Shown here one piece after another: positions 1 through 6,968 of a DNA stretch of 11,135 nt; the stretch's first letter is position 1, and every line of letters starts with the position of its first letter. The DNA comes from Dehalococcoidia bacterium. GTDB lineage: Bacteria > Chloroflexota > Dehalococcoidia > UBA3495. The notes under the pieces were generated by a model, which did no database searches, was not told the DNA's origin, and was given only the letters and a program-made list of their open reading frames with translations. The translations under genes and the position numbers were made by a program. The stretch covers positions 1 through 11,135 of the forward strand of contig PCAH01000059.1 of assembly GCA_002730485.1 (NCBI GenBank), written 5' to 3'.

Positions 1-1764
1 AAATACTCTGGCAGGAACGGCGGCTCTGTCATGCTGGGTGGATCGTTAAAACCGGGGGAAACCGTGACCTACCCGATCGTCATCGCCTGGCACTTCCCGA
101 ATTGCCATTATGATGCTCGCCGGGTCAACAACCGGGAAGCGGGTGGAGACACGTGCTGCGAAGAACCGATCTGGAAACCCTTCTATGCTTCCCGGTGGGA
201 CAACGCCGCCGAGGTCGCCGCACACGTAAGGAAGCACTATGGTTCGCTTCGGTCACGAACCCGGTCCTTCACCGATGCCCTTTTCAAGTCCTCCCTTCCC
301 GCATACGTCCTGGACGCGATATCCGCTAATCTGGCTATTCTGAAGTCACCGACGCTCCTCCTGCAGGACAGCGGAAACGCCTGGGGTTGGGAGGGCTGCT
401 TCGTGAACAGCGGATGCTGCGCTGGAACGTGTACGCACGTCTGGAACTACGCGCAGGCACTCCCCCATCTGTATCCAGACCTTGAGCGCACATTCCGAGA
501 GACCGAACTGGAAAGGTCGATGGATCGTCGCGGTCATATGACATTCAGATCATCACTCCCTGACGGCGAGACCGATCATCAGTTCCACGCCGCATCCGAT
601 GGTCAGCTCGGTGGGATCATGAAGGTATATCGGGAATGGCAAATCAGCGGGGACGAGGCTTGGTTGAAGCGTATGTATCCGCTGGCAAAACGGAGTATCG
701 ACTACTGCATCCGCACGTGGGACCCGAAGGGCAAAGGGATCCTCGAAGAGCCGCACCACAACACATATGACATCGAGTTCTGGGGTCCCGACGGGATGTG
801 CACGAGTTTCTATCTCGGGGCGCTTGCGGCAATGGTCGAACTGTCCAAGGACGCGGGTAAGTCGGACAATGCAGAACGCTATGCAGCATTGAGCAAGAAG
901 GGCGCAGCGTACCTCGACAAGCATCTTTGGAACGGTTCCTATTATGAGCAGCGGGTAACCTACCGTGGACTGAAAGACAAGTCATTTGCTCGACTCGTCG
1001 ACAAGGTGAACGCCAAGAGCGGTGAAGTCGAGAGGCTGCTGAAGCGAGAGGGTCCCAAGTATCAGTATGGATCGGGATGCATTTCCGACGGGGTCATCGG
1101 GAGCTGGATGGCCGCGATATACGGGATCGACTCCGCGTTGAGCCGACGACGTGTACGCAGAAATCTCAAAGCCATCTTCGAGCACAATTTCAAGCCCGAC
1201 CTGAGAAATCACGCCTGTACACAACGTCCGGGTTATGCGTGGGGAGATGAAGCCGGTCTTCTGCTGTGCACGTGGCCAAAAGGCGGGAAGCCAACACTAC
1301 CGTTCGTGTATTCGGATGAAGTTTGGACAGGAATCGAGTATCAGGTCGCATCCCACCTGATCGAAGAGGGGCTCGTGGACGAAGGTCTCACCATCGTGAA
1401 GGGCGCGCGCGACCGGTATGACGGTCACGTCCGAAATCCCTGGAACGAGTACGAGTGCGGTAACTACTATGCAAGAGCCCTCGCGAGCTACGCGCTCCTC
1501 GGTTCTCTGTCCGGCTTCCGCTATTCCCGCGCGAAGAAGACGCTCTGGTTTGGCCCAAAGCTGAACGAGAAGCGTTTCACCTCCTTCTTCTCCACGGCAA
1601 CCGGGTTCGGAACTGTCACATTGACCGACAAAGCTCTCACCATCGACCTCGTCGAGGGCGAGCTCGAAGTGGACACCTTACAGTTGACCCGAAACGGGAA
1701 ACGCCAGCGTATCCGGAAACAGATCAAGGCCGTCTCCGGGAAGCGAACGACAATTCGCATCTGA
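1..1764 (+). CDS. GH116-type glycosidase (DUF608, GBA2-like), 3' part; 5' end outside window
   Basis: The frame is open from base 1, so the gene starts upstream; the first in-window ATG (31) is internal. Numbering from that Met, 577 residues cover the end of the N-terminal beta domain (about 1-65) and the whole (alpha/alpha)6 catalytic domain. Seen: a WGWEGC...CTHVWNYAQALPHLYPDLER block (about 119-158) typical of DUF608/GBA2 proteins. By alignment from memory with human GBA2 (Glu527 nucleophile, Asp677 acid/base), the nucleophile is Glu239 in GILEEPHHNTYD (bases 745-747) and the acid/base is Asp353 in CISDGVIGSW (bases 1087-1089). The family hydrolyses beta-glucosides, some beta-xylosides, or glucosylceramide; the substrate here is not readable. 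The protein ends in a short beta-rich tail. It lies 118 bases before sulfatase A on the same strand, which suggests removal of a glycosyl group from a sulfated glycoconjugate. Signal peptide status is unknown because the N-terminus is missing. The family call is firm; specificity is open. Confidence 0.88.
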   Translation, partial: KYSGRNGGSVMLGGSLKPGETVTYPIVIAWHFPNCHYDARRVNNREAGGDTCCEEPIWKPFYASRWDNAAEVAAHVRKHYGSLRSRTRSFTDALFKSSLPAYVLDAISANLAILKSPTLLLQDSGNAWGWEGCFVNSGCCAGTCTHVWNYAQALPHLYPDLERTFRETELERSMDRRGHMTFRSSLPDGETDHQFHAASDGQLGGIMKVYREWQISGDEAWLKRMYPLAKRSIDYCIRTWDPKGKGILEEPHHNTYDIEFWGPDGMCTSFYLGALAAMVELSKDAGKSDNAERYAALSKKGAAYLDKHLWNGSYYEQRVTYRGLKDKSFARLVDKVNAKSGEVERLLKREGPKYQYGSGCISDGVIGSWMAAIYGIDSALSRRRVRRNLKAIFEHNFKPDLRNHACTQRPGYAWGDEAGLLLCTWPKGGKPTLPFVYSDEVWTGIEYQVASHLIEEGLVDEGLTIVKGARDRYDGHVRNPWNEYECGNYYARALASYALLGSLSGFRYSRAKKTLWFGPKLNEKRFTSFFSTATGFGTVTLTDKALTIDLVEGELEVDTLQLTRNGKRQRIRKQIKAVSGKRTTIRI

Positions 1765-1765
1765 G

Positions 1766-1785
1766 CGCTTCCGGAATCGGAAGTG
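1766..1785. other. Short imperfect inverted repeat after the glycosidase stop codon
   Basis: Bases 1766-1772 (CGCTTCC) can pair with 1779-1785 (GGAAGTG), 7 pairs including one G-T, around a 6-base loop. It starts just after the TGA at 1762-1764. No T-run follows, so it is a poor Rho-independent terminator and may only stabilise the mRNA end or be chance. The rest of 1765-1882 shows no convincing promoter or gene. Confidence 0.2.
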
Positions 1786-1882
1786 AAGGATCTTGGCGCC
1801 CGCACCGAGGGCAGTCAAAGTGCTTTCTCGACAGTCTCCATCGACCACCTCAGACCACGTGTCTTCACCAATAGAACAGATT

Positions 1883-3376
1883 ATGGAAAAGCCGAACATC
1901 ATCATCCTCATGGCCGACCAGCTGCGCTTTGACCTGGTTGGGGAGCACACACCCAACATCAACGCACTCGTCGCGGACAGCATGTCGTTCACCCGCGCCT
2001 ACTGCACGTCGCCTCTGTGTGTCCCGGCACGCGGATCTTTCTTCACTGGGAAATACCCGAACACCAGCGGCTCCCTGATCAATCCCTGGGACCCCAGAGA
2101 TGGTCACCACGGACAGGTGAAAGCGAGAACACCGAACCTATACTCGCTCCTCGACGGTGAGTGGGACAGCTGGCACACAGGTAAACAGCACTTGAAAACG
2201 GAGGATGATTTCGATCGGCAACCCGGATCCAGAACGCACTGGTCGAGTCTGGAGAAGGGTTACGCGTCGATGCTCGAAGCCGCCGGCAAACGCAAACCGG
2301 GAGGCCCCGCGTACAGAGGCGCGATGCCGGAGATGGCCTATGGCACGACGACTCGCCTCAAGAAGTATTCGATACCTACGACCGGCTGCTACCCGGAGGG
2401 CCTCGACTACTTCTTTGACGGCTACATCAAGAACACGTCCCTCGAGGCCATCGAAAACCGCGATAGATCGAAGCCCTTCATGCTGAACACGATGTTTATC
2501 GCACCACACCCCCCTCTCGAAATTCCGGAGCCCTTCTATTCGCAGATTCGCGGGGTCGACATGCCCGAAAACGTTGGCCTGTGGGGTGCAGGCCAGTCGC
2601 CATTGCAGCTCTACAACCTGACGGGTTACCTGGGGACACGCTATTCTCGAGCTGACTGGCAGGAGATCTGGGATGTCTATGCGGGTCTGGTTGCCCTCCT
2701 CGACCACTGCATCGGCGAGATCATCCGGAAGCTCAAAGACGAGGGGATGTATGACAACTCACTAATCCTGTGGACGGCAGATCACGGTGAGATGCTGGGC
2801 TCTCATTGCCTGTGGCAGAAGATGTGTATGTATGAGGAATCCACGCACGTCCCACTTTCCTTCAAACTGCCGAAGGGTACGGAGTCGATTGACTCATCCG
2901 ACGAGATCGTCAGTCACGTCGACATCCTGCCGACGCTCTGCGACTACGCAGGTGTTGCGACCCCACCCGGGATCGACGGCCTGTCGTTGAAGAAGACAAT
3001 CGAAACGGGTGCCTCGATCGATCGTGACCACGTATTCATCCAGTTCGACGGAAATGGGGCACGCGGAAATTTCCAGAGGTCGGTTATACACGGGTCACAC
3101 AAGCTGATCGTCGATCTGTTTAAGGATGAAGTGTATTTCGAGCTATATGACGTCTTGACCGATCCACAGGAGAAGTACAATCTCGCCTTCACACAGCAGG
3201 ACCGTGTTCGTGAGCTCTCGGATCTGCTCCGGGAGTGGATGAGGGACACGGGCGACCTCGTCAGTTACGTCGCTGACGACTACGATCACTTTCTCGATGC
3301 ATACCAGACGTTCCAGGAGCCGGAACCCTACTACCCGATCGGCGAGGGATCACCGAACCAGATCGGCAAGATCTAG
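1883..3376 (+). CDS. Sulfatase A (formylglycine-dependent, alkaline phosphatase superfamily, no signal peptide)
   Basis: A 497-residue type I sulfatase that would hydrolyse a sulfate ester (or a related phosphonate/phosphate ester) using a formylglycine made from Cys46 in the motif CVPAR (C-x-P-A-R, Arg50). Other active-site elements seen: N-terminal metal site Asp12-Gln13 in LMADQLR, Lys101 and His103 in TGKQHL, His209 in APHPPL, and metal ligands Asp300-His301 in TADHGEMLG. The Asp-Gln pair replaces the Asp-Asp of many arylsulfatases and is also seen in choline sulfatases and phosphonate monoester hydrolases. ATG 1883 is chosen because the conserved strand (PNIIILMAD) begins right after it; the frame is open back to TTG 1793, but that extension is not family-like. 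No clear Shine-Dalgarno precedes 1883. There is no hydrophobic leader, so a cytoplasmic location is likely. It follows the glycosidase and precedes the creatininase-like gene. The sulfatase fold is certain; substrate unknown. Confidence 0.92.
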   Translation: MEKPNIIILMADQLRFDLVGEHTPNINALVADSMSFTRAYCTSPLCVPARGSFFTGKYPNTSGSLINPWDPRDGHHGQVKARTPNLYSLLDGEWDSWHTGKQHLKTEDDFDRQPGSRTHWSSLEKGYASMLEAAGKRKPGGPAYRGAMPEMAYGTTTRLKKYSIPTTGCYPEGLDYFFDGYIKNTSLEAIENRDRSKPFMLNTMFIAPHPPLEIPEPFYSQIRGVDMPENVGLWGAGQSPLQLYNLTGYLGTRYSRADWQEIWDVYAGLVALLDHCIGEIIRKLKDEGMYDNSLILWTADHGEMLGSHCLWQKMCMYEESTHVPLSFKLPKGTESIDSSDEIVSHVDILPTLCDYAGVATPPGIDGLSLKKTIETGASIDRDHVFIQFDGNGARGNFQRSVIHGSHKLIVDLFKDEVYFELYDVLTDPQEKYNLAFTQQDRVRELSDLLREWMRDTGDLVSYVADDYDHFLDAYQTFQEPEPYYPIGEGSPNQIGKI

Positions 3377-3439
3377 TCCCTGACCGTTCACCCTGAGTGA
3401 CCATGTAACGTATCCATATCCTGACGAAGTCAAGGTCAC

Positions 3440-3455
3440 GATCGTACAGATCGTA
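3440..3455. repeat. Tandem 7-base direct repeat GATCGTA in the leader of the creatininase-like gene
   Basis: GATCGTA occurs at 3440-3446 and 3449-3455, start to start 9 bases. It sits within the 120-base gap (3377-3496) between sulfatase A and the creatininase-like gene. The same gap also holds TCACCCT (3388-3394) and its complement AGGGTGA (3460-3466), which could close a loose long-range stem. Either could be a regulator site or chance; I see no convincing -35/-10 pair in this gap. Confidence 0.2.
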
Positions 3456-3487
3456 TCGAAGGGTGACACCAACAATCCGCAAGACGT

Positions 3488-3491
3488 GGAG
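3488..3491 (+). promoter_or_regulatory. Shine-Dalgarno site GGAG for the creatininase-like gene
   Basis: GGAG ends 5 bases before ATG 3497, standard spacing, and supports that start. Confidence 0.6.
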
Positions 3492-3496
3492 CACGC

Positions 3497-4351
3497 ATGT
3501 CCTCACTTGACCAGTATCGTTATGAATACCTGACCTGGCCGGAGATCAACGAAGCAGCTGAAGCGGAAAAGATCATCCTCCTGCCGATCGGATCTACCGA
3601 GCAGCACGGGCATCATCTGCCGCTGGATGTCGACAACTTCCTGGCAACGGGCATCTGTCTTAAGGCGGCAAAGAAAGCGCCAAGTGAACTGCTCGTCATG
3701 CCCAATATCCCCTATGGCTACAACGAGCACGCGCAGGATTTCCCTGGTACAATACACGTCACCTATGAGCATTTCATCGAGTACTGTCTCGACGTCTGCA
3801 AGAGTGTCGCCTACGCCGGGTTCAAGCGCATAGTCATCGTAGACGGGCACGGGTCCAACGAGCATCTCTGCGAGTTCATCGCGCGTCGCGCAACGCTCGA
3901 GACCGAGGCGATTGTCGCAACGACAATCTGGACCAACCTGGTCGTCAACGAATTCGAGGAGATTCGGGAATCCGGAATGGGCGGCGCGGCACACGCCTGT
4001 GAGCTTGAGACTTCGGCCTACCTCTACCTGGATCCGGCTCGCGTCCGGATGGAGAAGGCGGAAGACCATTACGGCGGCGCGGCAGGCAGCGAAGACTCGA
4101 AGTATCTGTATGTCGATCTGTCCAAAGGCTGGGGCCCGGTCAAGGTCGTCAAGTGGACAAGCTCATCCACACCAAGCGGTGTCTCCGGCGCACCAACGCT
4201 GGCAAGCGCAGACAAGGGCAAGGTCCTTGTCGAGGCTGCATCGGATCACTTGGTCGCCTTCTCACGCGAATTCAGAGCAATGCCGGAGCCCGTTCGAGTC
4301 GACCATCGCACCGTCAAACCCGGCATGCCGCAATTGCCCAACCTGGACTGA
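3497..4351 (+). CDS. Creatininase-family metal-dependent amidohydrolase
   Basis: A 284-residue protein of the creatininase / creatinine amidohydrolase family, close to the usual family length. These are binuclear metal enzymes that hydrolyse cyclic or linear amides; MftE of mycofactocin maturation is another member. Seen: LPIGSTEQHGHHLPLDVD with ligands Glu35, His37 and Asp46, matching Glu34/His36/Asp45 of Pseudomonas creatininase; VDGHGSNE with His118 matching its His120; and HACELETS (166-173) with Glu169, where most relatives read HAGE(x)ETS. No signal peptide. The start is supported by GGAG at 3488-3491. It lies between two sulfatases on the same strand, 32 bases before sulfatase B, so co-transcription and a role in the same pathway are likely. 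Real creatinine is an unlikely substrate in this context; an N-acyl, lactam or lactone bond in a sugar derivative is a guess. Family firm, function unassigned. Confidence 0.88.
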   Translation: MSSLDQYRYEYLTWPEINEAAEAEKIILLPIGSTEQHGHHLPLDVDNFLATGICLKAAKKAPSELLVMPNIPYGYNEHAQDFPGTIHVTYEHFIEYCLDVCKSVAYAGFKRIVIVDGHGSNEHLCEFIARRATLETEAIVATTIWTNLVVNEFEEIRESGMGGAAHACELETSAYLYLDPARVRMEKAEDHYGGAAGSEDSKYLYVDLSKGWGPVKVVKWTSSSTPSGVSGAPTLASADKGKVLVEAASDHLVAFSREFRAMPEPVRVDHRTVKPGMPQLPNLD

Positions 4352-4374
4352 CCCGCCACCTGCATAAATGACCT

Positions 4375-4378
4375 GGAG
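4375..4378 (+). promoter_or_regulatory. Shine-Dalgarno site GGAG for sulfatase B
   Basis: GGAG ends 5 bases before ATG 4384 and fixes that start; it lies in the 32-base gap after the creatininase-like stop codon. Confidence 0.6.
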
Positions 4379-4383
4379 CCACA

Positions 4384-5832
4384 ATGAGAACTGTCTTCAT
4401 CACACTGGATTCACTCAACCGCCACTACCTCAACTGTTACAACGATGACGCCTGGGTCCAGACCCCCAACATCGACAGACTCGCCCGGCGAGGTCTTGTC
4501 TTCGACAACCACTTCTGCGGCTCCATGCCCTGCATGCCCGCCCGCCGGGAGATGTACACCGGCCGGTTGAACTTCATGGAGACACCGTGGTCCCCGATCC
4601 AGCCGTGGGACGATTGCCTCCAACCGGAGCTCTGGCGTCAGAAGGACATCTACTCCCACATGATCACCGACCACTACCACTACTTTCACAGCGGCGGAGA
4701 GTGCTACCACACGCGATTCAACAGCTGGGAGTTCCTGCGAGGCCAGGAAGGAGATGTCTGGCATCCGCTTGTCGATGATCCACCGATCCCCAAATATGAA
4801 GGCAAGAACCGTCGGGCATACTGGGTAAACCGTGAATTCATGGACCTCGAAAACGAACTGGATTACTCAACCCCGCAGTGTTTCGAACGAGCGATCGACT
4901 TCCTGGAGCGCAACAATCAGGCAGACAACTGGAACCTCCACGTGGAGTGCTTCGATCCACACGAGCCGTTTGCCTGCCCAAAGCGTTATCGTGATATGTA
5001 TGATGACACGTGGAATGAGTTCCATTTCGACTGGCCAAACTACGAACCAGTTGAACAGGACGAAGCGGCCGTGAAACACATTCGCAAGAGCTATGCCGGC
5101 ACCCTCACGATGGCTGATGTCTGGCTCGGGAAATTGCTCGACAAGATGGACGAACTGGACGCCTGGAAGGACACGACCCTGATACTCACTACGGATCACG
5201 GTCACCTCCTGGGCGAACACGGCTATTGGGCGAAGAACTACATGTTCGACTACAAGGAACTCGTCCACATCCCCATGATCGCGGTCACCCCCAACGAGGA
5301 CTCCGGGCGGCGCCAGGGACTCACAACGACGATAGACCTCATGCCGACATTCATGGATCTGCACAACGGAGAACTGCCGCCACACGTACACGGCGAGTCC
5401 ATTCGCCATCTCTTTAGTGCCGACGAAGATCATCACGATGCGATCCTGTATGGCTACTTCGGGAAGGACATCAACCTGACAGATGGGCAATACACATACT
5501 GTCGCCAGGCACTGCCCGGCACTACGCTATACAATCATCTCGCGAACCCATGCAACTTCAGCGACTTCGAGAAACGGGATGTATTGAAGCGAGCGGAGCA
5601 GGGCGTCTTCCTGAACTCTGCGCAAGGAATCCCGCACTACAGGATCGAGAGCAAGTCCAAGTGGCATCACAGCGCACCGGACTACAACCCGATCTACAAT
5701 ATCTCTACAGACCCGCTGCAGCAGAATCCCATCCGGGATGACAAACTCGAAACGCAGCTCGCGATTAAGATGAAGGAACTGATGGACCGATACGAAGCAC
5801 CTGAGTGCCAGTATCCAAGGATAGGCCTTTGA
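4384..5832 (+). CDS. Sulfatase B (formylglycine-dependent, divergent DSLNRHYL subgroup)
   Basis: A 482-residue type I sulfatase clearly different from sulfatase A. The formylglycine Cys is Cys50 in PCMPARR (Arg54), again C-x-P-A-R. The N-terminal metal motif reads LDSLNRHYL: Asp9 is kept but the second acidic position is Ser10. His193 in FDPHEPF and the metal pair Asp271-His272 in TTDHGHLLGEHG are present. The K-x-H segment of sulfatase A (GKQHL) has no direct equivalent; a His/Tyr-rich stretch ITDHYHYFHSGGECYHTRF (about 98-116) occupies that region and probably shapes a different substrate pocket. No signal peptide: the conserved first strand starts at residue 3. It is 32 bases after the creatininase-like gene and 10 bases before the dehydrogenase, an operon arrangement. 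Like all such enzymes it needs a maturase (FGE or radical-SAM anSME) not encoded here. Sulfatase assignment firm, substrate unknown. Confidence 0.91.
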   Translation: MRTVFITLDSLNRHYLNCYNDDAWVQTPNIDRLARRGLVFDNHFCGSMPCMPARREMYTGRLNFMETPWSPIQPWDDCLQPELWRQKDIYSHMITDHYHYFHSGGECYHTRFNSWEFLRGQEGDVWHPLVDDPPIPKYEGKNRRAYWVNREFMDLENELDYSTPQCFERAIDFLERNNQADNWNLHVECFDPHEPFACPKRYRDMYDDTWNEFHFDWPNYEPVEQDEAAVKHIRKSYAGTLTMADVWLGKLLDKMDELDAWKDTTLILTTDHGHLLGEHGYWAKNYMFDYKELVHIPMIAVTPNEDSGRRQGLTTTIDLMPTFMDLHNGELPPHVHGESIRHLFSADEDHHDAILYGYFGKDINLTDGQYTYCRQALPGTTLYNHLANPCNFSDFEKRDVLKRAEQGVFLNSAQGIPHYRIESKSKWHHSAPDYNPIYNISTDPLQQNPIRDDKLETQLAIKMKELMDRYEAPECQYPRIGL

Positions 5833-5842
5833 AGAACGAGAG

Positions 5843-6805
5843 ATGGCGGACCTGAAGCTCGTTGTCATGGAAGGCGTTTGGGCCGACTGGCTTGATCACT
5901 ACGAGGCGGTCTCAACCAGGATTCGTGCCGTCGCTGTGCGGACCGATGATGTCTTGCTGAAGGAGATCATCGACGCGGACATCGTCTTCGGGAGGCTTCC
6001 AAGAGAGCCGTTCCTGGCGGCCCAACGGCTGAAATGGGTCCAGAGTATCGGCGTTGGATTCGAGACGATGCTCTATGATGAAATGATCGAGAGTGACGTC
6101 GTCATCACGAACACTGCGGGCGCATTCGATGACGCCATGGCCGAACACGCGCTGGCACTCATCCTCTGTTGGACAAGGGGCGTGATTGCCTCCGAACGCA
6201 ATCGGCAGGGCCGACACTATACCCGTGAGATACCTGTCTCGCAGATCGCTGGTCGACGAGCGTGTGTCCTGGGTCTGGGTACAATCGGCCGAAATGTCGC
6301 GATCCGTCTGCACCACATGGGAATGCACGTTGTCGCCGTAGACGCACAGGTCACGACGATCCCTGAAGGTGTCGACGAGCTCGTGGGGCCAAACCGATTA
6401 CATCCGACTCTATCGAAGTCCGATTTCGTAGTCGTCGCGCTACCGCTGACAGCGGGGACGTGCGGGTTGATCGATGCCGAGTGTTTCTCGTCGATGCCCG
6501 ATCACGCTTACCTGGTGAATGTCGCGCGCGGACCGATCGTGAATGAGCCGGATCTGATTTCCGCCCTGCAGTCCGGTGCGATCGCAGGTGCAGGTCTCGA
6601 TGTGTATGAGGAGGAACCACTCGCGGAATCTAGCCCCCTCTGGGATCTACCCAACGCTGTGATCACGCCGCATCTCGGAGGACGATCGACCGAAGGCTAT
6701 CGGAACATGCGTGATATCTTCTGTGAAAACCTGCGTCGATACACGCGTGGCACTCCCCTTCTGAATGTAGTCGACAAGCACAGAGGGTTTGTGATCCAGA
6801 CGTGA
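5843..6805 (+). CDS. NAD-dependent D-2-hydroxyacid dehydrogenase
   Basis: A 320-residue member of the D-isomer 2-hydroxyacid dehydrogenase family, which interconverts 2-oxo acids and D-2-hydroxy acids (glyoxylate/hydroxypyruvate reductases, 2-ketogluconate reductase, phosphoglycerate dehydrogenase). Seen: Rossmann motif G144-L-G146-T-I-G149, an Asp at the end of the second strand (Asp167 in VVAVD) favouring NAD over NADP, catalytic Arg229 in NVARGPIVNE, Glu258 in DVYEEEP, and His277 in ITPHLGG. There is no extra regulatory domain, so it is the short form. ATG 5843 lies 10 bases after the sulfatase B stop, with only a weak purine-rich site (GAACGAGAG), suggesting translation linked to the upstream gene. 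Next to a uronate isomerase, a 2-keto sugar-acid reductase is plausible; a generic hydroxypyruvate reductase is the alternative. Confidence 0.9.
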   Translation: MADLKLVVMEGVWADWLDHYEAVSTRIRAVAVRTDDVLLKEIIDADIVFGRLPREPFLAAQRLKWVQSIGVGFETMLYDEMIESDVVITNTAGAFDDAMAEHALALILCWTRGVIASERNRQGRHYTREIPVSQIAGRRACVLGLGTIGRNVAIRLHHMGMHVVAVDAQVTTIPEGVDELVGPNRLHPTLSKSDFVVVALPLTAGTCGLIDAECFSSMPDHAYLVNVARGPIVNEPDLISALQSGAIAGAGLDVYEEEPLAESSPLWDLPNAVITPHLGGRSTEGYRNMRDIFCENLRRYTRGTPLLNVVDKHRGFVIQT

Positions 6806-6891
6806 TAAAGACCGCTGTGTTTTGGATTACCCCTGACCGTGGTGGGATCCCCTTGAAGCTTTCAGAAGGCAGACTCGACGACCCGGATTGA

Positions 6892-6920
6892 TTGACCCGA
6901 AGGCACCCGCCTGGTATTAT
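6892..6920 (+). promoter_or_regulatory. Sigma70-like promoter with extended -10 upstream of the uronate isomerase
   Basis: The -35 TTGACC (6892-6897) and -10 TATTAT (6915-6920) are separated by exactly 17 bases, and TGG directly before the -10 is an extended -10 element. Each hexamer matches consensus at 5 of 6 positions. Transcription would begin near 6927, about 40 bases before ATG 6969. It lies in the 163-base gap after the dehydrogenase, so the isomerase could be expressed apart from the upstream operon. Sigma preferences of the host are unknown. Confidence 0.55.
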
Positions 6921-6957
6921 TCGTACGGTTACAGAAGATCGAGACGACCACGTAAAC

Positions 6958-6962
6958 AGGAG
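6958..6962 (+). promoter_or_regulatory. Shine-Dalgarno AGGAG deciding the uronate isomerase start
   Basis: AGGAG lies 3 bases before ATG 6966 and 6 bases before ATG 6969. The second spacing is the more usual, so 6969 is preferred; the frame is open back to TTG 6888 but that extension has no ribosome site and overlaps the promoter. Confidence 0.65.
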
Positions 6963-6968
6963 CAGATG

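Noticed and set aside
553..924. Long minus-strand open frame inside the GH116 gene
   Set aside because: Lies opposite a well-conserved catalytic domain, has no family-like motifs and no ribosome site; a shadow of the real gene.
1793..1882. N-terminal extension of sulfatase A from TTG 1793
   Set aside because: The extra 30 residues are not family-like and not a signal peptide; ATG 1883 fits the conserved start of the fold.
2138..2707. Minus-strand open frame of 189 codons inside sulfatase A
   Set aside because: Fully antisense to conserved sulfatase sequence; composition looks like a codon shadow with no recognisable domain.
4867..5490. Minus-strand open frame of 207 codons inside sulfatase B
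   Set aside because: Antisense to the region carrying His193, Asp271 and His272; no independent coding evidence.
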